A stretch of 42,249 nucleotides of DNA, taken from NCBI RefSeq assembly GCF_900109175.1, contig NZ_FNZE01000026.1, positions 1 through 42,249 of the forward strand. Reading direction: 5' to 3'. Within the stretch, counting starts at the first letter, position 1; every line of letters begins with the position of its first letter. This document shows positions 1 to 9,624 of the stretch, piece after piece. The position numbers and the translations under genes are program-made. Under the pieces are notes generated by a model. The model was not told where the DNA came from and did no database searches. It saw only the letters and a program-made list of their open reading frames with translations. The DNA is from Pseudomonas linyingensis. GTDB taxonomy: Bacteria > Pseudomonadota > Gammaproteobacteria > Pseudomonadales > Pseudomonadaceae.

Positions 1-1152
1 GCGCGCAACTACTACTTCAGCCGCGACTTCCGCGACGTTCCCGCGACGGCCCAGTCCAAGCAGGAAGAGTGGGCCCAGGGCTTCATCCTCAACTTCAAGT
101 CCGGCTACACCCCGGGCCCGGTCGGCTTCGGCGTCGACGCCATCGGCCTGCTCGGCATCAAGCTGGACAGCAGCGCGGATCGCGCCGGTACCGGCCTGCT
201 GCCGGGGGCATTCGGTGACGAGGCGCCCGACGACTACAGCCGTGCCGGGGCGGCGCTCAAGGTCAGGGTCTCCAAGACCGAGCTGAAGATCGGCGAGCTG
301 CAGCCCAACCTGCCGGTGCTGACCTTCTCCGACATCCGCCTGCTGCCGCCGACCTACAGTGGCGCCAGCATCGTCTCCCAGGAAATCGCCGGGCTGACCC
401 TGCAGGGCGGCCAGATGCGCGCCACCAGCCTGCGCAACGAGGCGGGCGATGACGACATCCGCGCCCTGATCCCCACCGGCACGCGCTACCGCCCGACAAC
501 CACCAGCGACGGCTTCAACTATCTGGGCGCCGACTACGCCTTCAACCAGAACCGCACCAGCGTCGGCGCCTGGTACGCCCAGCTGGAAGACATCTACAAC
601 CAGCGCTTCTTCAGCCTCAAGCACAGCGAGCCGCTGGGCGCCTGGACCCTGGGCGCCAACCTCGGCTACTTCGACTCCGCCGAGGATGGCGACGAACTGG
701 CCGGCGAGATCGACAACCAGGCGTTCTACACCCAGCTGTCGGCCAAGCGCGGCGGCCACAACTTCCTGATCGGCTACCAGGCCATGTATGGCGAGCACGG
801 TCTGCCGCGGGTGTTCGCCAACGTGACGCCGCTGGGCAACGAAGTGCCGACCTTCGAATTTGCCGCGCCCGACGAGCGTTCCTGGCAGGCGCGCTACGAC
901 TACGACTTCGCCGCCCTCGGCATTCCGGGCCTGATCAGCACCGTGCGCTACATCACCGGCGACAACGTCGATACCGGTGGCGCCGAGGAAGGCAAGGACT
1001 GGGAGCGCGACCTGGACCTCGGCTACACGGTGCAGAGCGGCCCGCTGAAGAACGTCAGCGTACGCGTGCGCAATGTGGTCGCGCGTTCCAACTACCGTCC
1101 CGATATCGACGAGAACCGTCTGATCGTCAGCTACAGCCTGGCGCTGTTCTAG
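1..1152 (+). CDS. OprD-family outer-membrane porin, 3' part (5' end outside window)
   Basis: The frame is open from the first base and ends at the TAG of 1150-1152, giving the last 383 residues of a porin whose signal peptide and first strands lie to the left. The readable part has OprD-family traits: an RNYYFSRDF segment, alternating aromatic/polar beta-strand pattern, an [18 protein letters not shown] stretch, and a C-terminus [10 protein letters not shown] ending in Phe as outer-membrane barrels do. OprD porins are substrate-specific 18-strand channels for small carboxylates or basic amino acids. A TRAP transporter follows on the same strand, so the pair may carry one organic acid across both membranes; this is inferred from position. 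Internal ATG codons such as 316 are not the start, because homology continues upstream. Which OprD subgroup it belongs to cannot be told from here. Confidence 0.9.
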   Translation, partial: ARNYYFSRDFRDVPATAQSKQEEWAQGFILNFKSGYTPGPVGFGVDAIGLLGIKLDSSADRAGTGLLPGAFGDEAPDDYSRAGAALKVRVSKTELKIGELQPNLPVLTFSDIRLLPPTYSGASIVSQEIAGLTLQGGQMRATSLRNEAGDDDIRALIPTGTRYRPTTTSDGFNYLGADYAFNQNRTSVGAWYAQLEDIYNQRFFSLKHSEPLGAWTLGANLGYFDSAEDGDELAGEIDNQAFYTQLSAKRGGHNFLIGYQAMYGEHGLPRVFANVTPLGNEVPTFEFAAPDERSWQARYDYDFAALGIPGLISTVRYITGDNVDTGGAEEGKDWERDLDLGYTVQSGPLKNVSVRVRNVVARSNYRPDIDENRLIVSYSLALF

Positions 1153-1180
1153 TCGTTGGTCAGCGCGCCGATGGGCGCCA

Positions 1181-1214
1181 GCGGACTGGCCGCAGCCTGT
1201 TGCGGCCAGTCCGC
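1181..1214 (+). terminator. 14-bp perfect hairpin after the porin gene
   Basis: Arms at 1181-1194 and 1201-1214 are perfectly complementary (GCGGACTGGCCGCA) around a 6-nt loop. No U-tract follows, so it may be a weak terminator or an mRNA-stabilising hairpin between the porin and the TRAP genes. Confidence 0.5.
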
Positions 1215-1255
1215 CTGCTTCACAACCCATAACAACAACGAGAGAGGTGGACATC

Positions 1256-2239
1256 ATGGCTTTGTTCAACAAGGCACTGACTGCAGCGGCGCTGGCCGTG
1301 GCAGGTATCCTGGGTAGCGCCGCTGTGCAGGCGGAAAACCTGCGCCTGGCCCACATCGTGCCGCCCAGCCATGTCTGGCATCAGATTGCCGAACGCTTTT
1401 CCGCACAGCTGGACAAGGAGAGCGCCGGCCGCTTCGCCACCAGGATCAGCCCCCAGGCCAAGCTCGGCCGCGATCCGCAGCTGATCAAGCTGCTGCAATC
1501 GGGTGGCATCCAGTTCGCCATCCTCACCGCCGGCGACCTGTCCAACCGCAGCGAGTCGATGCAGGCCTGGTTCCTGCCCTACACCTTCACCGATGTGGCC
1601 CACGCCGGTGCGGCCGCCCGCACGCCGGCGGCCCGCGAAATGCTCCAGCAGCTCGATGGTCACGGCATGGTCGGCCTCGGCTACGCCTTCGCCGGCATGC
1701 GCCATGTGCTCTCCACCAAGCCGGTGCGCTCGCCGGCCGACCTGCACAACAAGAAGATCCGCTCCTTCCCCAACGAGATCTACAGCGACTGGTGGCAGGC
1801 CAACGGCGCGGCGCCGACCGCCCTGCCGCTGAGCGAGGTGTCGCCGTCGCTGACCACCAACCTGCTGGATGCGGTGGACGTCGATCTGGATGTGGTGGTG
1901 GGCCTCAAGTTCTACCAGCAGGCCGGCAACCTGGCACTGACCAACCATATGGCCTTCCCCGGCGTGATGGTGGTGTCGAAGAAGTGGTGGGAGCGCCAGA
2001 GCAGCGAGGATCGCGAGCTGATCGGCCGCGTGTTCGCCGAGGCGGAAGCCTGGGGCATCCAGAAGCAGGTCGAGGCCGAGGCCGCCAACCTCAAGACCCT
2101 CAAGGACGCCGGAGTGAATGTGGAGGAGATCGCCCTCGCGCCGTTCCAGAGCGTCGGCAAGGACATCGCGGCCAAGTACACCGCGCGCAACCCGACCATC
2201 AAGGCCTTCGCCGAGCAGGCTGCTGCACTCGCGAACTGA
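1256..2239 (+). CDS. TRAP transporter substrate-binding protein (DctP family)
   Basis: A 327-residue periplasmic binding protein for a tripartite ATP-independent transporter. ATG 1256 is chosen because the purine-rich GAGAGAGG at 1240-1247 sits at good spacing; the GTG three codons upstream overlaps that site. Residues 1-26 form a signal peptide with a hydrophobic core and an AVQA cleavage site before ENLRLAH. The rest has DctP traits: KLGRDPQLIKLLQSGGIQFAI near the N-terminus, a VRSPADLHNKKIR segment, then a long helical C-terminus. It delivers ligand to the DctQ/DctM permeases encoded next. DctP proteins bind carboxylates such as C4-dicarboxylates, keto acids or aromatic acids; the ligand cannot be read from sequence. 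The genes for porin, binding protein and permeases are collinear. Confidence 0.92.
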   Translation: MALFNKALTAAALAVAGILGSAAVQAENLRLAHIVPPSHVWHQIAERFSAQLDKESAGRFATRISPQAKLGRDPQLIKLLQSGGIQFAILTAGDLSNRSESMQAWFLPYTFTDVAHAGAAARTPAAREMLQQLDGHGMVGLGYAFAGMRHVLSTKPVRSPADLHNKKIRSFPNEIYSDWWQANGAAPTALPLSEVSPSLTTNLLDAVDVDLDVVVGLKFYQQAGNLALTNHMAFPGVMVVSKKWWERQSSEDRELIGRVFAEAEAWGIQKQVEAEAANLKTLKDAGVNVEEIALAPFQSVGKDIAAKYTARNPTIKAFAEQAAALAN

Positions 2240-2265
2240 CCCGCTCGCATTGATCTTGCTGCGAT

Positions 2266-2292
2266 GCCCGCTGCGCGCTTGCGCGAGCGGGC
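2266..2292 (+). other. Intercistronic hairpin between dctP- and dctQ-like genes
   Basis: GCCCGCT at 2266-2272 pairs with AGCGGGC at 2286-2292, and inner CGCGC pairs with GCGCG around a TT loop with one bulged G. There is no U-tract. Its place between the binding-protein gene and the permease genes suits a stability hairpin that keeps more binding protein than permease mRNA (inference). Confidence 0.5.
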
Positions 2293-2319
2293 TTGTGCCA
2301 ACCGATAAGGTGATCCGCC

Positions 2320-2820
2320 ATGCTGTCCTTATTCTACAAACTGGATAACGCCGTCGCGTCGCTGGAAAAGTTGTTGATGGTGATCATGTGTGGCGCGCTG
2401 GCGCTGCTGCTGATTGCCCAGGCGACACTGCGTTACGTGTTCAGCGCGCCACTGTTCTGGGCCGAGGAAGTGGCCCTGTTCCTGCTGCTGGGGGTGACCT
2501 TCTTCGGCATGAGCTATCTGCTGCACGAAAACAAGCTGATCAACATCGACTTCGTGCTGGTGGCCCTGAAGGCGCCGCTGCGGGCGCTGGTCGAGTGCGT
2601 CAATGCGCTGCTCGGCGTGGCGCTGCTGGGCTTCCTCTGCTGGCTCAGCTACGCATGGGTGGCGGCGCCGGAAGTCCGTATGGAAATGTCGGCCACTACC
2701 GGCCTGCCGCGCTGGCTGAACTACGGCTTCCTGCTGGCGGCCCTGTGTCTGATGCTGTTCCACCAGGTCGTCGCACTGTTCAAGCGCGTCGAGCTGCTGC
2801 TGGCCGGAGCGGCGAAATGA
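2320..2820 (+). CDS. TRAP transporter small permease (DctQ family)
   Basis: A 166-residue inner-membrane protein with four hydrophobic segments, at roughly residues 15-37, 47-66, 85-110 and 125-148, the usual DctQ layout. The AEEVALFLLLGVTFFGMSYLL segment matches the conserved region of the family. It forms the small subunit of the Na+-coupled TRAP permease together with DctM. Translation starts at ATG 2320, preceded by GATAAGG. Its TGA overlaps the ATG of the large permease (ATGA at 2817-2820), so the two subunits are translationally coupled. No substrate prediction is possible. Confidence 0.9.
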   Translation: MLSLFYKLDNAVASLEKLLMVIMCGALALLLIAQATLRYVFSAPLFWAEEVALFLLLGVTFFGMSYLLHENKLINIDFVLVALKAPLRALVECVNALLGVALLGFLCWLSYAWVAAPEVRMEMSATTGLPRWLNYGFLLAALCLMLFHQVVALFKRVELLLAGAAK

Positions 2821-4109
2821 GCGTGCTGCTGAGTTTCCTCGCCCTGCTGCTGGGCGGCCTGCCGATCCTGTTCACCCTGCTGGCGGCGACCCTGCTGTTC
2901 ATCTATGTCGAGGACGTGTTCGTGCTCGCCGAGAGCTTGCCGACCCAGTTCTACGGCGCGCTGGAGCAGAATGGCCTGCTGGCAATCCCGGTGTTCATGC
3001 TGGTCGGCGAGGTGATGAACAAGGGCGGCCTGACCGAGCGGCTGATCGCCGCCGCCAACGTGCTGGTCGGCCGCTTCAAGGGCGGCCTGGCCTACGTCAA
3101 CCTGCTGACCAACGCCATGGCGGCGTCGATCCTCGGTTCGGCCATCGCGCAGATTGCGGTGATGAGCCGGCTGATGGTGCCGGCCATGGAGAAGCAGGGC
3201 TACGACAAGTCGTTCGCCGCAGCGGTGACCATTTCCGGCGGACTGCTCGGGCCGATCATCCCGCCATCCATGCTGATGATCATCTACGGGGTGATTTCCC
3301 TCCAGCCGGTCGCCACCCTGTTCGTCGCCGGCATCCTGCCGGGCGTGCTGATGGTGATGGGCTTTGCCGCGGTGATCATCATCACCGGGCTGTTCGTCGA
3401 GCTGCCCGCCGGCGGCGCCGCGGCCGCCGCGGACGACGGCGCGCAGGCGAGCGTCTGGAGCCAGCTGGCGCCGGGCCTGTTGCCGGGGCTGGTGCCCTTC
3501 GCGGTGATCGCCGGCATCGTCTCCGGGGCGATGACGCCGACCGAGGCGGGTGCCGTGGCGGCGCTGCTGTCGATCCTCATCGGCGGGGTGATCTACCGCG
3601 ACCTGAAGTTCGCGGACATTCCAGCGATCCTGCTGGAGGTGTCGAAGAGCACCGCGATGATCACCAGCCTGATCGCCGCGGCGACCGTGCTCGGCTGGGC
3701 GCTGTCGTTCCAGGAAGTGCCGGACCTGCTGGCCGGCTGGATCCGCGAGTTCAGCGACTCGCCGCTGATGTTCCTGCTGCTGGTCAACCTGCTGATGATC
3801 GTGCTGGGCATCTTCCTCGAGTCGATCGCGGTGATGATCGTGTTGGTGCCGATCCTGCTGCCAGCAGCCGTCGCCATGGGCGTTGATCCAGTGCACTTCG
3901 GCGTGGTCACCGCGCTGGCCACCCTGGTCGGTCTGGTCACCCCGCCGGTCGGCCCCGGCCTGTTCGTGGTAATGAGCCAGAACCAGATGAAGATGGGCGA
4001 TCTGTTCAAGGCGATGATCCCCTTCCTGGCGATGATGCTGGCCGTGATGGCGGTGATCAACGCCTTGCCGGCGTTGTCGACCTGGCTGCCGAAGGCGCTG
4101 GGCATGTAG
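2817..4109 (+). CDS. TRAP transporter large permease (DctM family)
   Basis: A 430-residue polytopic membrane protein, the transport subunit of the TRAP system. The start ATG 2817 overlaps the DctQ stop by ATGA; the frame is open upstream, but homology begins at MSVLLSFLALLLGGLP. Family landmarks are the GALEQNGLLAIPVFMLVGEVM segment, ASILGSAIAQ, and the SGGLLGPIIPPSMLMIIYG motif around residues 140-158. About a dozen hydrophobic helices run to the C-terminus at LPKALGM. Length is normal for DctM (about 425-430). It completes a DctP-DctQ-DctM operon that ends 26 bp before the convergent metR gene. Confidence 0.93.
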   Translation: MSVLLSFLALLLGGLPILFTLLAATLLFIYVEDVFVLAESLPTQFYGALEQNGLLAIPVFMLVGEVMNKGGLTERLIAAANVLVGRFKGGLAYVNLLTNAMAASILGSAIAQIAVMSRLMVPAMEKQGYDKSFAAAVTISGGLLGPIIPPSMLMIIYGVISLQPVATLFVAGILPGVLMVMGFAAVIIITGLFVELPAGGAAAAADDGAQASVWSQLAPGLLPGLVPFAVIAGIVSGAMTPTEAGAVAALLSILIGGVIYRDLKFADIPAILLEVSKSTAMITSLIAAATVLGWALSFQEVPDLLAGWIREFSDSPLMFLLLVNLLMIVLGIFLESIAVMIVLVPILLPAAVAMGVDPVHFGVVTALATLVGLVTPPVGPGLFVVMSQNQMKMGDLFKAMIPFLAMMLAVMAVINALPALSTWLPKALGM

Positions 4110-4135
4110 CGCTTCGCGGGGACGGCGGAGGACGC

Positions 4136-5056
4136 TCAGCCCCGCGCCGCACTCACCCCCTCGAGGGTGGCGAACGAGGTGTCCTTGGCGGTGAGCAGGA
4201 AGTCGCGCATGAACGGCGCGTCCAGCATGTCGGCGCGGATGCCGGCGTAGAGGGTCGCGTACAGGCCCTTTTCGCCGAGCTTCTTCGCCGTGACGTAGCC
4301 GCGCGAGCTGTATTCGTGCAGCGCCCAGTTGGGCAGGCAGCTCACCCCGCGGCCGCTGGCCACCAGCTGCAGCATCATCACCGTCAGCTCGGCGGTGCGC
4401 ACGCCGGCCGGCTCGACGTCGGCCGGGTCGAGGAAGCGGGTGAAGATGTCCAGGCGGTCGCGTTCCACTGGATAGTGGATCAGCGTCTCGCCGGCCAGGT
4501 CCTCGGCGCTGACATAGGCCTTGCTCGCCAAAGGATGCTGGTTGGCCACCGCCAACTGCGCCTCGTAGGTGAACAGCGGCACGTAGGTGATGCCGGCCAG
4601 CTCGACCGGGTCGGAGGTGACCACCAGGTCGAGGTCGCCGCGCGCCAGCGCCGGCAGCGGGGCGAAGGAGAAGCCCGAGGCCAGGTCCAGCTCCACCTCC
4701 GGCCAGGCGTCGCGGAACTGGTCGATGGTCGGCATCAGCCACTGGAAGCAGCTGTGGCATTCGATGGCCATGTGCAGCCTTCCCGCCGTCCCTCCGGCCA
4801 GGCGCGCCAGGTCGCGCTCGGCGCTGCGCAGCTGCGGCAGAATCGCGTCCGCCAGCTGCAGCAGGCGCAGGCCGGCGCTGGTGAAGCGCACCGGCTTGGT
4901 CTTGCGCACGAACAGCGACAGGCCGAGGCGCTCCTCCAGTTCCTTGAACTGGTGGGAGAGGGCGGACTGGGTTAGGTGCAGGCGCTCGGCGGCCTCGACC
5001 AGACTGTCGGATTCGCGCAGGGCGTGCAGGGTTTTCAGGTGGCGCAGTTCGATCAT
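4136..5056 (-). CDS. metR: LysR-type regulator of methionine biosynthesis MetR
   Basis: A 306-residue LysR-family activator. The N-terminal winged helix-turn-helix spans about residues 1-60 (MIELRHLKTLHALRE, AERLHLTQSALSHQFKELEERLG), followed by a linker helix and a LysR substrate-binding domain (about 90-300) with CLPNWALHEY in the second lobe. In enterobacteria and pseudomonads MetR uses homocysteine as co-inducer to activate metE and other methionine genes. Here it lies divergent from metE with 214 bp between the two starts, the classic arrangement, which supports the assignment. Start 5056 gives the standard MetR N-terminus. Confidence 0.93.
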   Translation of the reverse strand: MIELRHLKTLHALRESDSLVEAAERLHLTQSALSHQFKELEERLGLSLFVRKTKPVRFTSAGLRLLQLADAILPQLRSAERDLARLAGGTAGRLHMAIECHSCFQWLMPTIDQFRDAWPEVELDLASGFSFAPLPALARGDLDLVVTSDPVELAGITYVPLFTYEAQLAVANQHPLASKAYVSAEDLAGETLIHYPVERDRLDIFTRFLDPADVEPAGVRTAELTVMMLQLVASGRGVSCLPNWALHEYSSRGYVTAKKLGEKGLYATLYAGIRADMLDAPFMRDFLLTAKDTSFATLEGVSAARG

Positions 5057-5270
5057 GGCGGAATGTCCGGGGCAGGCTTTGCGCGTGTGGGAGGCGCGCC
5101 CTCGCGGCGATGCGGGCCGCAGGCCTGCCGGAAACCGGGCGTCACCCGGCGGTCGGGCCTCTCACGCTGCAGTGTGAATAAAAATACAGATCATCACGAA
5201 TTTATTGAGTTTGTCTCATGTGGCGCCGACTGTCGAGAATGACGGCCATCACCCACATGGAGACAGACAA
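5057..5270. promoter_or_regulatory. metR/metE divergent control region
   Basis: The 214-bp gap holds an AT-rich patch close to metE in an otherwise GC-rich stretch. Within it, TGAATAAA (5175-5182) and TTTATTGA (5201-5208) form an imperfect inverted repeat 18 bp apart, a possible MetR site or part of the metE promoter. The canonical TGAA-N5-TTCA MetR box is not clearly present. No cobalamin-riboswitch B12 box was recognised. A GGAGA ribosome-binding site lies at 5259-5263. Confidence 0.35.
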
Positions 5271-7574
5271 ATGGCATTGGCGCACACCCTCGGCTTCCCG
5301 CGCATCGGCCGCGACCGCGAGCTGAAGAAGGCCCTCGAAGCCTACTGGAAGGGCGAGCTGGACGAGGCCGGCCTGCGCGCGGTTGGCCGCCAGTTGCGCG
5401 CCGAGCACTGGCAGGTGCAGAAGGGCGCCGGCATCGAGCTGCTGCCGGTGGGCGACTTCGCCTGGTACGACCAGGTGCTCAACCACTCGTTGATGTTCGG
5501 TGTGGTGCCGGATCGCTTCCGCGACGGCGAAGGCCGCGTCACCCTCGACACCCTGTTCGCCATGGCCCGCGGCGTGAGTGGCGGCTGCTGCGGGGGGAGC
5601 GGGGCCCAGGCGCAAGAGATGACCAAGTGGTTCGACACCAACTACCACTACCTGGTCCCCGAGTTCAGCCGCGACCAGCAGTTCCAGCTGAGCTGGGAGC
5701 AGCTGTTCGAGGAGACCGCGGAGGCGCTGGCGCTGGGCCACCGGGTCAAGCCGGTGCTGATCGGTCCGCTGACCTACCTGTGGCTGGGCAAGGTGCGCGG
5801 AGATGAGTTCGACAAGCTGGAACTGCTCGAGCGCCTGCTGCCGGTGTACGGCGAGGTGCTCGGCCGCCTGGCGGCGCTCGGTGTCGAGTGGGTGCAGATC
5901 GACGAGCCGATCCTCGGCCTCGACCTGCCGCAGGAGTGGAAGACCGCCTTCGAGCGCGCCTACAACCTGCTGCAGCAGACGCTGCCGAAGAAGCTGCTGA
6001 CCACCTACTTCGCCGGCCTGGAGGACAACCTCGGCCTGGCCGCCAATCTGCCGGTGGACGGCCTGCACATCGACCTGGTGCGCGCCCCCGAGCAGTACCC
6101 GACCATCCTCGACCGCCTGCCGGCGTACAAGGTGCTCTCCCTGGGCGTGGTCAACGGCCGCAACGTCTGGCGCTGCGACCTGGAACAGACCCTGGACGTG
6201 CTGCGCCATGCTCACGAGCGTCTCGGCGAACGCCTGTGGGTGGCGCCGAGCTGCTCGCTGCTGCACAGCCCGGTGGATCTCGGTCGTGAAGACCAGCTGG
6301 ACGCCGAACTGCAGGGCTGGCTGGCCTTCGCCGTGCAGAAGTGCGCGGAGGTGGCGACGCTCGCCCGCGCCTTGAACGAGCCGGACGCGCCCGAGGTGCA
6401 GGCCGCGTTGGCGCAGAGCCGCGCCGTGCAGCAGGCGCGCGCGCAGTCGCCGCGCATCCACAATCCGGCGGTGGAGCAGCGCCTGGCCGCGGTGACACCG
6501 GCCGACAGCCGCCGCGCTTCGCCGTTCGCCGCGCGCATCGAGCAGCAGCGCGCCCGTCTCGACCTGCCGGCGTTTCCCACCACTACCATCGGCTCCTTCC
6601 CGCAGACCGGGGCGATCCGCCTGGCGCGCCAGGCGTACAAGCTGGGCAAGCTGAGCGAGAGTGACTATATCGAGGCCATGCAGGCCGAGATCCGCCATGC
6701 GGTGAGCGTGCAGGAGAAGCTGGGCCTGGACGTGCTGGTGCACGGCGAGGCCGAGCGCAACGACATGGTCGAGTACTTCGCCGAGCAGCTCGACGGCTAC
6801 GCCTTCACCCGCTTCGGCTGGGTGCAGAGCTACGGCTCACGCTGCGTCAAGCCGGCGGTGATCGTCGGTGATCTGAGCCGCCCGCAGGCGATGACCGTGG
6901 CGTGGATCGCCTACGCGCAGAGCCTCACCGCCAAGCCCATGAAGGGCATGCTGACCGGCCCGGTGACCATGCTGATGTGGTCGTTCCCGCGCGAGGACGT
7001 CAGCCGCGAGGTGCAGGCGCGCCAGCTGGCGCTGGCGATCCGCGACGAGGTGCAGGACCTGGAAGCCGCCGGGATCGGCATCGTGCAGATCGACGAGGCG
7101 GCGTTCCGCGAGGGCTTGCCGCTGCGCCGCGCCGCCTGGCAACACTACCTGGACTGGGCGGTGGACGCTTTCCGCCTGTGTTCCAGCGGGGTGGCCGATG
7201 CCACGCAGATCCACACCCACATGTGCTACAGCGAGTTCAACGACGTGATCGAGGCGATCGCGGCGATGGACGCCGACGTCATCACCATCGAGACCTCGCG
7301 CTCGCAGATGGAGCTGCTGGAAGCCTTCGAGGCGTTCGAGTATCCCAACGAGATCGGCCCGGGTGTCTACGACATCCACTCGCCGCGGGTGCCGACGGTG
7401 GCGGAGATGGTCGCGCTGATCGAGAAAGCGGCGGAGCGTATCCCGGCCGAGCGGCTGTGGGTCAACCCCGACTGCGGCCTGAAGACCCGCGGCTGGGGAG
7501 AAACCTTCGCGGCGCTGGAGCACATGGTCGCCGCGGCGCGTCAGCTGCGTGAGAGGGTGAGGGTGGCGGCGTGA
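5271..7574 (+). CDS. metE: Cobalamin-independent methionine synthase MetE
   Basis: A 767-residue 5-methyltetrahydropteroyltriglutamate-homocysteine S-methyltransferase, the last step of methionine synthesis without B12. ATG 5271 starts the conserved [20 protein letters not shown] with GGAGA upstream; the in-frame start at 5205 would add 22 unconserved residues. The N-terminal barrel covers about residues 1-390 and the C-terminal catalytic barrel about 430-760, opening with [14 protein letters not shown]. Zinc ligands are visible: His650 and Cys652 (HTHMC), Glu674 (IETSRS) and Cys735 ([11 protein letters not shown]), matching His641/Cys643/Glu665/Cys726 of E. coli MetE. A Cys- and Gly-rich insert ([11 protein letters not shown], about residues 102-112) precedes [16 protein letters not shown]. 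It is controlled by the adjacent MetR. Confidence 0.97.
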   Translation: MALAHTLGFPRIGRDRELKKALEAYWKGELDEAGLRAVGRQLRAEHWQVQKGAGIELLPVGDFAWYDQVLNHSLMFGVVPDRFRDGEGRVTLDTLFAMARGVSGGCCGGSGAQAQEMTKWFDTNYHYLVPEFSRDQQFQLSWEQLFEETAEALALGHRVKPVLIGPLTYLWLGKVRGDEFDKLELLERLLPVYGEVLGRLAALGVEWVQIDEPILGLDLPQEWKTAFERAYNLLQQTLPKKLLTTYFAGLEDNLGLAANLPVDGLHIDLVRAPEQYPTILDRLPAYKVLSLGVVNGRNVWRCDLEQTLDVLRHAHERLGERLWVAPSCSLLHSPVDLGREDQLDAELQGWLAFAVQKCAEVATLARALNEPDAPEVQAALAQSRAVQQARAQSPRIHNPAVEQRLAAVTPADSRRASPFAARIEQQRARLDLPAFPTTTIGSFPQTGAIRLARQAYKLGKLSESDYIEAMQAEIRHAVSVQEKLGLDVLVHGEAERNDMVEYFAEQLDGYAFTRFGWVQSYGSRCVKPAVIVGDLSRPQAMTVAWIAYAQSLTAKPMKGMLTGPVTMLMWSFPREDVSREVQARQLALAIRDEVQDLEAAGIGIVQIDEAAFREGLPLRRAAWQHYLDWAVDAFRLCSSGVADATQIHTHMCYSEFNDVIEAIAAMDADVITIETSRSQMELLEAFEAFEYPNEIGPGVYDIHSPRVPTVAEMVALIEKAAERIPAERLWVNPDCGLKTRGWGETFAALEHMVAAARQLRERVRVAA

Positions 7575-7582
7575 TCTGCAGC

Positions 7583-7614
7583 TCGATCGTTCCCACGCTC
7601 CGGCGTGGGAGTGC
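7583..7614. repeat. Short palindromic repeat of the Pseudomonas REP type; possible metE terminator
   Basis: TCCCACGC at 7591-7598 and GCGTGGGA at 7603-7610 form a perfect 8-bp stem with a TCCG loop, flanked by CGATCGT and GTGC. Sequences of this form are scattered between genes in many Pseudomonas genomes (from memory). It lies 17 bp after the metE stop and could serve as an mRNA end. It also marks the left edge of the patch of foreign-looking genes that follows. Confidence 0.55.
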
Positions 7615-7720
7615 CATGACGGGTGCTCCCGCGCCCTGGTCGGCTGTCCAGGGCAATCGCATGAACGCCGGACAGTCTGAGTGTCCGCATTCCTCGCAGG
7701 CATCCTGAGGGCGGTTGCAC

Positions 7721-8527
7721 TCAGTTTTTGCGGTCGCCCCTGGCTTGTGGCTGATAATGTTCAGCCGCATGTGCTTGTCGAATGTCCGACATCAGCCCTT
7801 GACGCGCACCATCCAGCGCATCCCAGCGCTCGGCAACATGAAGCGGCGGGATCGTGACCAACTCGCGACGGTCGAAACCGACCAGTGCCGCATCGACCAG
7901 TTCACCCACTTCCATCACCTCGGGGAGGGTGTTGACGTCAATGCCGGCACGCTCCCAAATCTCGGTGCGGGTCGATGCCGGCAGCACTGCTTGCACGTAA
8001 ACCCCCTTGGGTGACAGCTCCAAGTTCAGACCCTGTGACAAAAATAGAACGAAGGCTTTGGTGGCTCCGTAGATCGACATACCGAACTCGGGCGCGAAAC
8101 CCACCACCGAGCCAATGTTGACGATCGCGCCAGTACCGGACTGTGCGAAGCGCGGAGCGATCGCCGCAGCGAGCCGCGTCAGCGCTGTGGTGTTGAGTGT
8201 GATCAGGCGTTCGATGGTCTCAGCGGATTGCTCCAGGAAGCCCCCCGATTGAGGCGTGCCCGCGTTGTTGATCAAGACGCCGATACGGGCGTCATCGCGC
8301 AGTCGAGTTTCCAGCGCGGACAGGTCGGCGGGGCTTGTCAGGTCGGCCTGCAGCACTTCAACGGCCACATCGCTTGCCTCGCGCAAGCGCGCGGCCAGGT
8401 TATCCAGGCGCGACTTGTCGCGCGCTACAAGGACGAGGTCGTGGCCCCGGCGGGCGAAGCGCTCGGCGTAGGTGGCGCCGATGCCGCTGGAGGCACCGGT
8501 GATGAAGACAGTCGGAAGCGTGGTCAT
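7721..8527 (-). CDS. Short-chain dehydrogenase/reductase (SDR)
   Basis: A 268-residue classical SDR. ATG 8527 is chosen because AAAGGAA lies just upstream and the NAD(P)-binding motif follows at once (TGASSGIG, residues 10-17); the longer frame to 8584 would overlap the neighbouring gene. Further family marks are NNAG (87-90), catalytic Ser140 (NIGS), Tyr153 and Lys157 (YGATK). The substrate is unknown. It is the last gene of a minus-strand group with an MDR reductase (53 bp upstream) and a broken alpha/beta-hydrolase, a combination usually governed by a nearby HxlR-type repressor, as here. Base composition looks lower in GC than metE or mhp. Confidence 0.9.
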   Translation of the reverse strand: MTTLPTVFITGASSGIGATYAERFARRGHDLVLVARDKSRLDNLAARLREASDVAVEVLQADLTSPADLSALETRLRDDARIGVLINNAGTPQSGGFLEQSAETIERLITLNTTALTRLAAAIAPRFAQSGTGAIVNIGSVVGFAPEFGMSIYGATKAFVLFLSQGLNLELSPKGVYVQAVLPASTRTEIWERAGIDVNTLPEVMEVGELVDAALVGFDRRELVTIPPLHVAERWDALDGARQGLMSDIRQAHAAEHYQPQARGDRKN

Positions 8528-8580
8528 GGATTTTTCCTTTGTATCAGTCGTTCTGGTGGGGGGGGCAAACACGGTTGCCA

Positions 8581-9579
8581 TCACATCTTGACCACGACCT
8601 TGCCCTTGGATCGTCCCTGGGCAAGGTACTCAAGCGCATCCTTTGCTTCCTCGAACGGAAACACCTTGTCGATCACTGGCTTGATGCGCTGGGCTTCGAG
8701 AAGTTTGCCGATTTCGGCGAGTTGAGCGCCATCGGGATGGACGAAGAGAAATGAGTAGGTGACTTCCCGCTTTCTGGCGAGCCGCATGACCTTGCGGCTC
8801 ATCAGGCCGAATACGAACGTCAGGAACAAGTTCAGCCGTCGAGCGCGAGCGAACGCTGCGTCCAGCGGCCCGACGAGGGAGACGATCTTGCTTCCCGGCT
8901 TGAGGATGCCGATGGATTTTTCAATCGCGTCACCCCTGACGGTACCAAGCACAGCATCGTAGCCGCTCAGCACGTTCTCGAATGCTTGCTTCTTGTAGTC
9001 GACTACCTCGTCTGCACCCAGACTACGCACCAGTTCGACGTTGCCCGTGCTGGTGGTCGTTCCCACCTTGGCGCCAAGGTGCTTTGCCAGCTGGATGGCA
9101 AACGTGCCAATACCGCCGGACCCCGCAGGGATGAACACCTTCTGGCCGGCCCGAAGATTGGCGCGCTCCTTCAACGCTTGCCACGAGGTGAGTCCGACCA
9201 TCGGGATCGAGGCCGCCTGCACGAAGTCCAGATTGGCCGGCTTCAGCGCGGCAGCGTTCTCCGGTACCACCGCGAGTTCGGCAATCGACCCCGTACCAAG
9301 GCCGAAGATGCTGGCGAAGACGGCATCACCTACCTTGAAGCGAGTCACGTCGCTGCCGACCTCCGTCACCACACCGGCCAGATCGCTGCCCAGCGTGGCC
9401 GGCAGTTGGAAATGCAGGACCGGTTTGAAGGTCCCGGTCGGAATCATGTTGTCGATCGGGTTCAGGCCGGCAGCGTGGACCTTTACCAGCAACTCGTTGG
9501 GCTTCAGCGTCGGGCGGGGAACATTGGCGAGCCCGATCTCGGGCGACTTGCCATAACGTTTGAAGATGAGTGCTTTCAT
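8581..9579 (-). CDS. NADPH-dependent MDR oxidoreductase (quinone reductase-like)
   Basis: A 332-residue medium-chain dehydrogenase/reductase of the zinc-free quinone oxidoreductase type. The N-terminal GroES-like domain (about residues 1-120) includes HAAGLNPIDN and LPATLGSDLAGVV; the Rossmann part has AGSGGIGTFAIQLAKHLGA (about 145-165). The catalytic zinc ligands of alcohol dehydrogenases are not seen. It probably reduces quinones or enones with NADPH; the exact substrate is unknown. The conserved MKALIFKRYG sets the start at 9579; ATG 9594 and 9615 are in-frame alternatives and none has a clear ribosome-binding site at good spacing. It is co-directional with the SDR gene and preceded by the hydrolase remnant. 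Confidence 0.88.
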   Translation of the reverse strand: MKALIFKRYGKSPEIGLANVPRPTLKPNELLVKVHAAGLNPIDNMIPTGTFKPVLHFQLPATLGSDLAGVVTEVGSDVTRFKVGDAVFASIFGLGTGSIAELAVVPENAAALKPANLDFVQAASIPMVGLTSWQALKERANLRAGQKVFIPAGSGGIGTFAIQLAKHLGAKVGTTTSTGNVELVRSLGADEVVDYKKQAFENVLSGYDAVLGTVRGDAIEKSIGILKPGSKIVSLVGPLDAAFARARRLNLFLTFVFGLMSRKVMRLARKREVTYSFLFVHPDGAQLAEIGKLLEAQRIKPVIDKVFPFEEAKDALEYLAQGRSKGKVVVKM

Positions 9580-9624
9580 GATTTGATTTTTCATCTCTTG
9601 GTCTTTCGTTTTCATCTGGTCGGT

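Noticed and set aside
2721-4760. A 679-residue minus-strand open frame across dctM and metR
   Set aside because: Antisense of dctM and a wrong frame of metR; Arg/Gln/His-rich translation with no domain.
5057-5270. Possible cobalamin riboswitch ahead of metE
   Set aside because: No B12-box (AGCCAGGAGACCTGCC-like) or other conserved core elements in either strand, and the gap is short.
5202-6743. A 513-residue minus-strand open frame inside metE
   Set aside because: Mirror of metE codons; no recognisable protein.
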